A stretch of DNA of 30,791 nt, from NCBI GenBank assembly GCA_002405835.1, contig DHMO01000017.1:14793-45583 (forward strand), given 5' to 3'. The stretch comes from Lentisphaeria bacterium UBA4640 (lineage in GTDB: Bacteria > Verrucomicrobiota > Lentisphaeria > Victivallales > UBA1829). The notes beneath the pieces are model-generated. The model was not told the origin of the DNA. It saw only the letters and a program-made list of their open reading frames with translations, and did no database searches. The translations under genes were made by a program, and so were the position numbers. Shown here piece after piece: positions 30,313 through 30,791 of the stretch (positions within the stretch are counted from its first letter, which is position 1; each line of letters starts with the position of its first letter).

Positions 30313-30791
30313 ATGAAAGCACTGATCTATGCACGGCAAAGCAGCGGGAAAGATGATTTTTCGGAGTCAGTAGAGGCACAAATAGCAAACTGCAAAAAAT
30401 TGGCGGCAAAAGAAAAACTTGAAATCATTGGAGTTTATAAGGACCTGAACACCAGTGGAGAGACTTATCCGGCAGGAGCTGAAGAAATCGCCCGGCTTGA
30501 CAAAGCATATATGAAATGGGCTCTCAGTCAAAGCTCCAAGAAAGATTTTCGTTTGGGGCTCTACCAGGTTTTGCAAAAACTTCCTGAAGTTGATTTTGTG
30601 CTTGTCAATGAATTAACTCGACTGTATCGTCCGATCAACGGAAGTTTTTTAGAAGGACATATCAATCAACTGTTGAAAGAAAATGAGGTGAAGGTTTTAC
30701 AAGTTCAAGGGGGAACTATTGATTTGAGCAAGTTTGATCAGCAGCTGATCACTCTAATAAAAAACCAGATTCTTTACGAGGATCTGCAAAA
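30313..30791 (+). CDS. Serine recombinase (resolvase/invertase family), N-terminal part, cut by window edge
   Basis: The frame is open from the ATG at 30313 to the last base (159 codons). The start MKALIYARQSSGKDDFS is the catalytic-domain opening of serine recombinases: Arg8 and the nucleophile Ser (9 or 10) in YARQSS, followed by ESVEAQIANCKKLAAKE, the SIExQxxxc-like helix of large serine recombinases. VDFVLVNELTRLYRP takes the place of the DRLxR catalytic Arg motif. Length beyond the window is unknown, but the helix pattern and spacing favour a large serine integrase of an integrative element over a small resolvase. GAGGAG lies 8 bases before the ATG. Codon use is clearly more AT-rich than in neighbouring genes, consistent with recent transfer. 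Confidence 0.8.
   Translation, partial: MKALIYARQSSGKDDFSESVEAQIANCKKLAAKEKLEIIGVYKDLNTSGETYPAGAEEIARLDKAYMKWALSQSSKKDFRLGLYQVLQKLPEVDFVLVNELTRLYRPINGSFLEGHINQLLKENEVKVLQVQGGTIDLSKFDQQLITLIKNQILYEDLQ

Noticed and set aside
29896..30339. Cys/His-rich minus-strand frame covering the recombinase upstream region
   Set aside because: It is a shifted frame of the pseudopilin coding sequence plus intergenic DNA. The H-X9-DG frame is clearly the real one.

Overview
The window looks like a chromosomal segment of a PVC-group bacterium, most likely a lentisphaerote of the Victivallis type. This is inferred from three things: a pseudopilin of the H-X9-DG class with the ILAGMLLPAL...AREKGR N-terminal helix that is hugely expanded in Lentisphaerae and Planctomycetes; a Tad pilus locus rich in FHA domains; and GC-rich coding sequence with standard TAA/TGA stops. 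Species was not checked by any search. Both window edges are mobile-element edges: a decayed IS3-family transposase at the left, and a serine recombinase that appears to have inserted into a pseudopilin gene at the right.

Region 1 (1-2030): an IS3 orfA fragment with an in-frame stop, a small secreted protein, and a type I 3-dehydroquinate dehydratase. Region 2 (2029-12863, minus strand): a nine-gene, tightly packed Tad/Flp-type pilus operon read leftward from one strong promoter. The order is CpaB, secretin, FHA-TadA ATPase, TadB, TadC, an FHA membrane protein, a double-FHA membrane protein, a 66-aa Flp-like pilin and a membrane HExxH metallopeptidase. Four FHA domains occur in three proteins. 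TadZ, TadV prepilin peptidase, TadE/F/G and TadD are not in the window.

Region 3 (12915-18246): an FAD-dependent UDP-galactopyranose-mutase-like oxidoreductase, then thiI and pnp on the minus strand. A hairpin plus U-tract sits between pnp and thiI, and pnp has a structured leader. Region 4 (18255-20976): a putative hexuronate-type sugar locus, with an SDR reductase and an IclR regulator divergent from a mannonate-dehydratase-like TIM-barrel enzyme.

Region 5 (20984-24373): a Fic AMP-transferase whose promoter is buried in a symmetrical four-half-site operator array, a class-C beta-lactamase-fold serine hydrolase, and a DUF457/YdjM-type membrane protein. Region 6 (24357-29544, minus strand): a manA-argS operon that continues into two translationally coupled genes. 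One encodes an alpha/beta-hydrolase-fold protein lacking its nucleophile and catalytic histidine. The other encodes a MetF-like protein fused to the cysteine-rich MTHFR_C domain and lacking the usual flavin-site Asp. Region 7 (29558-30791): the 5'-truncated pseudopilin and the start of the serine recombinase.

The most novel-looking items are the FHA-rich Tad operon with its own metallopeptidase, the coupled pair of apparent pseudo-enzymes behind argS, and the operator array in front of fic. No rRNA, tRNA or CRISPR array was seen.
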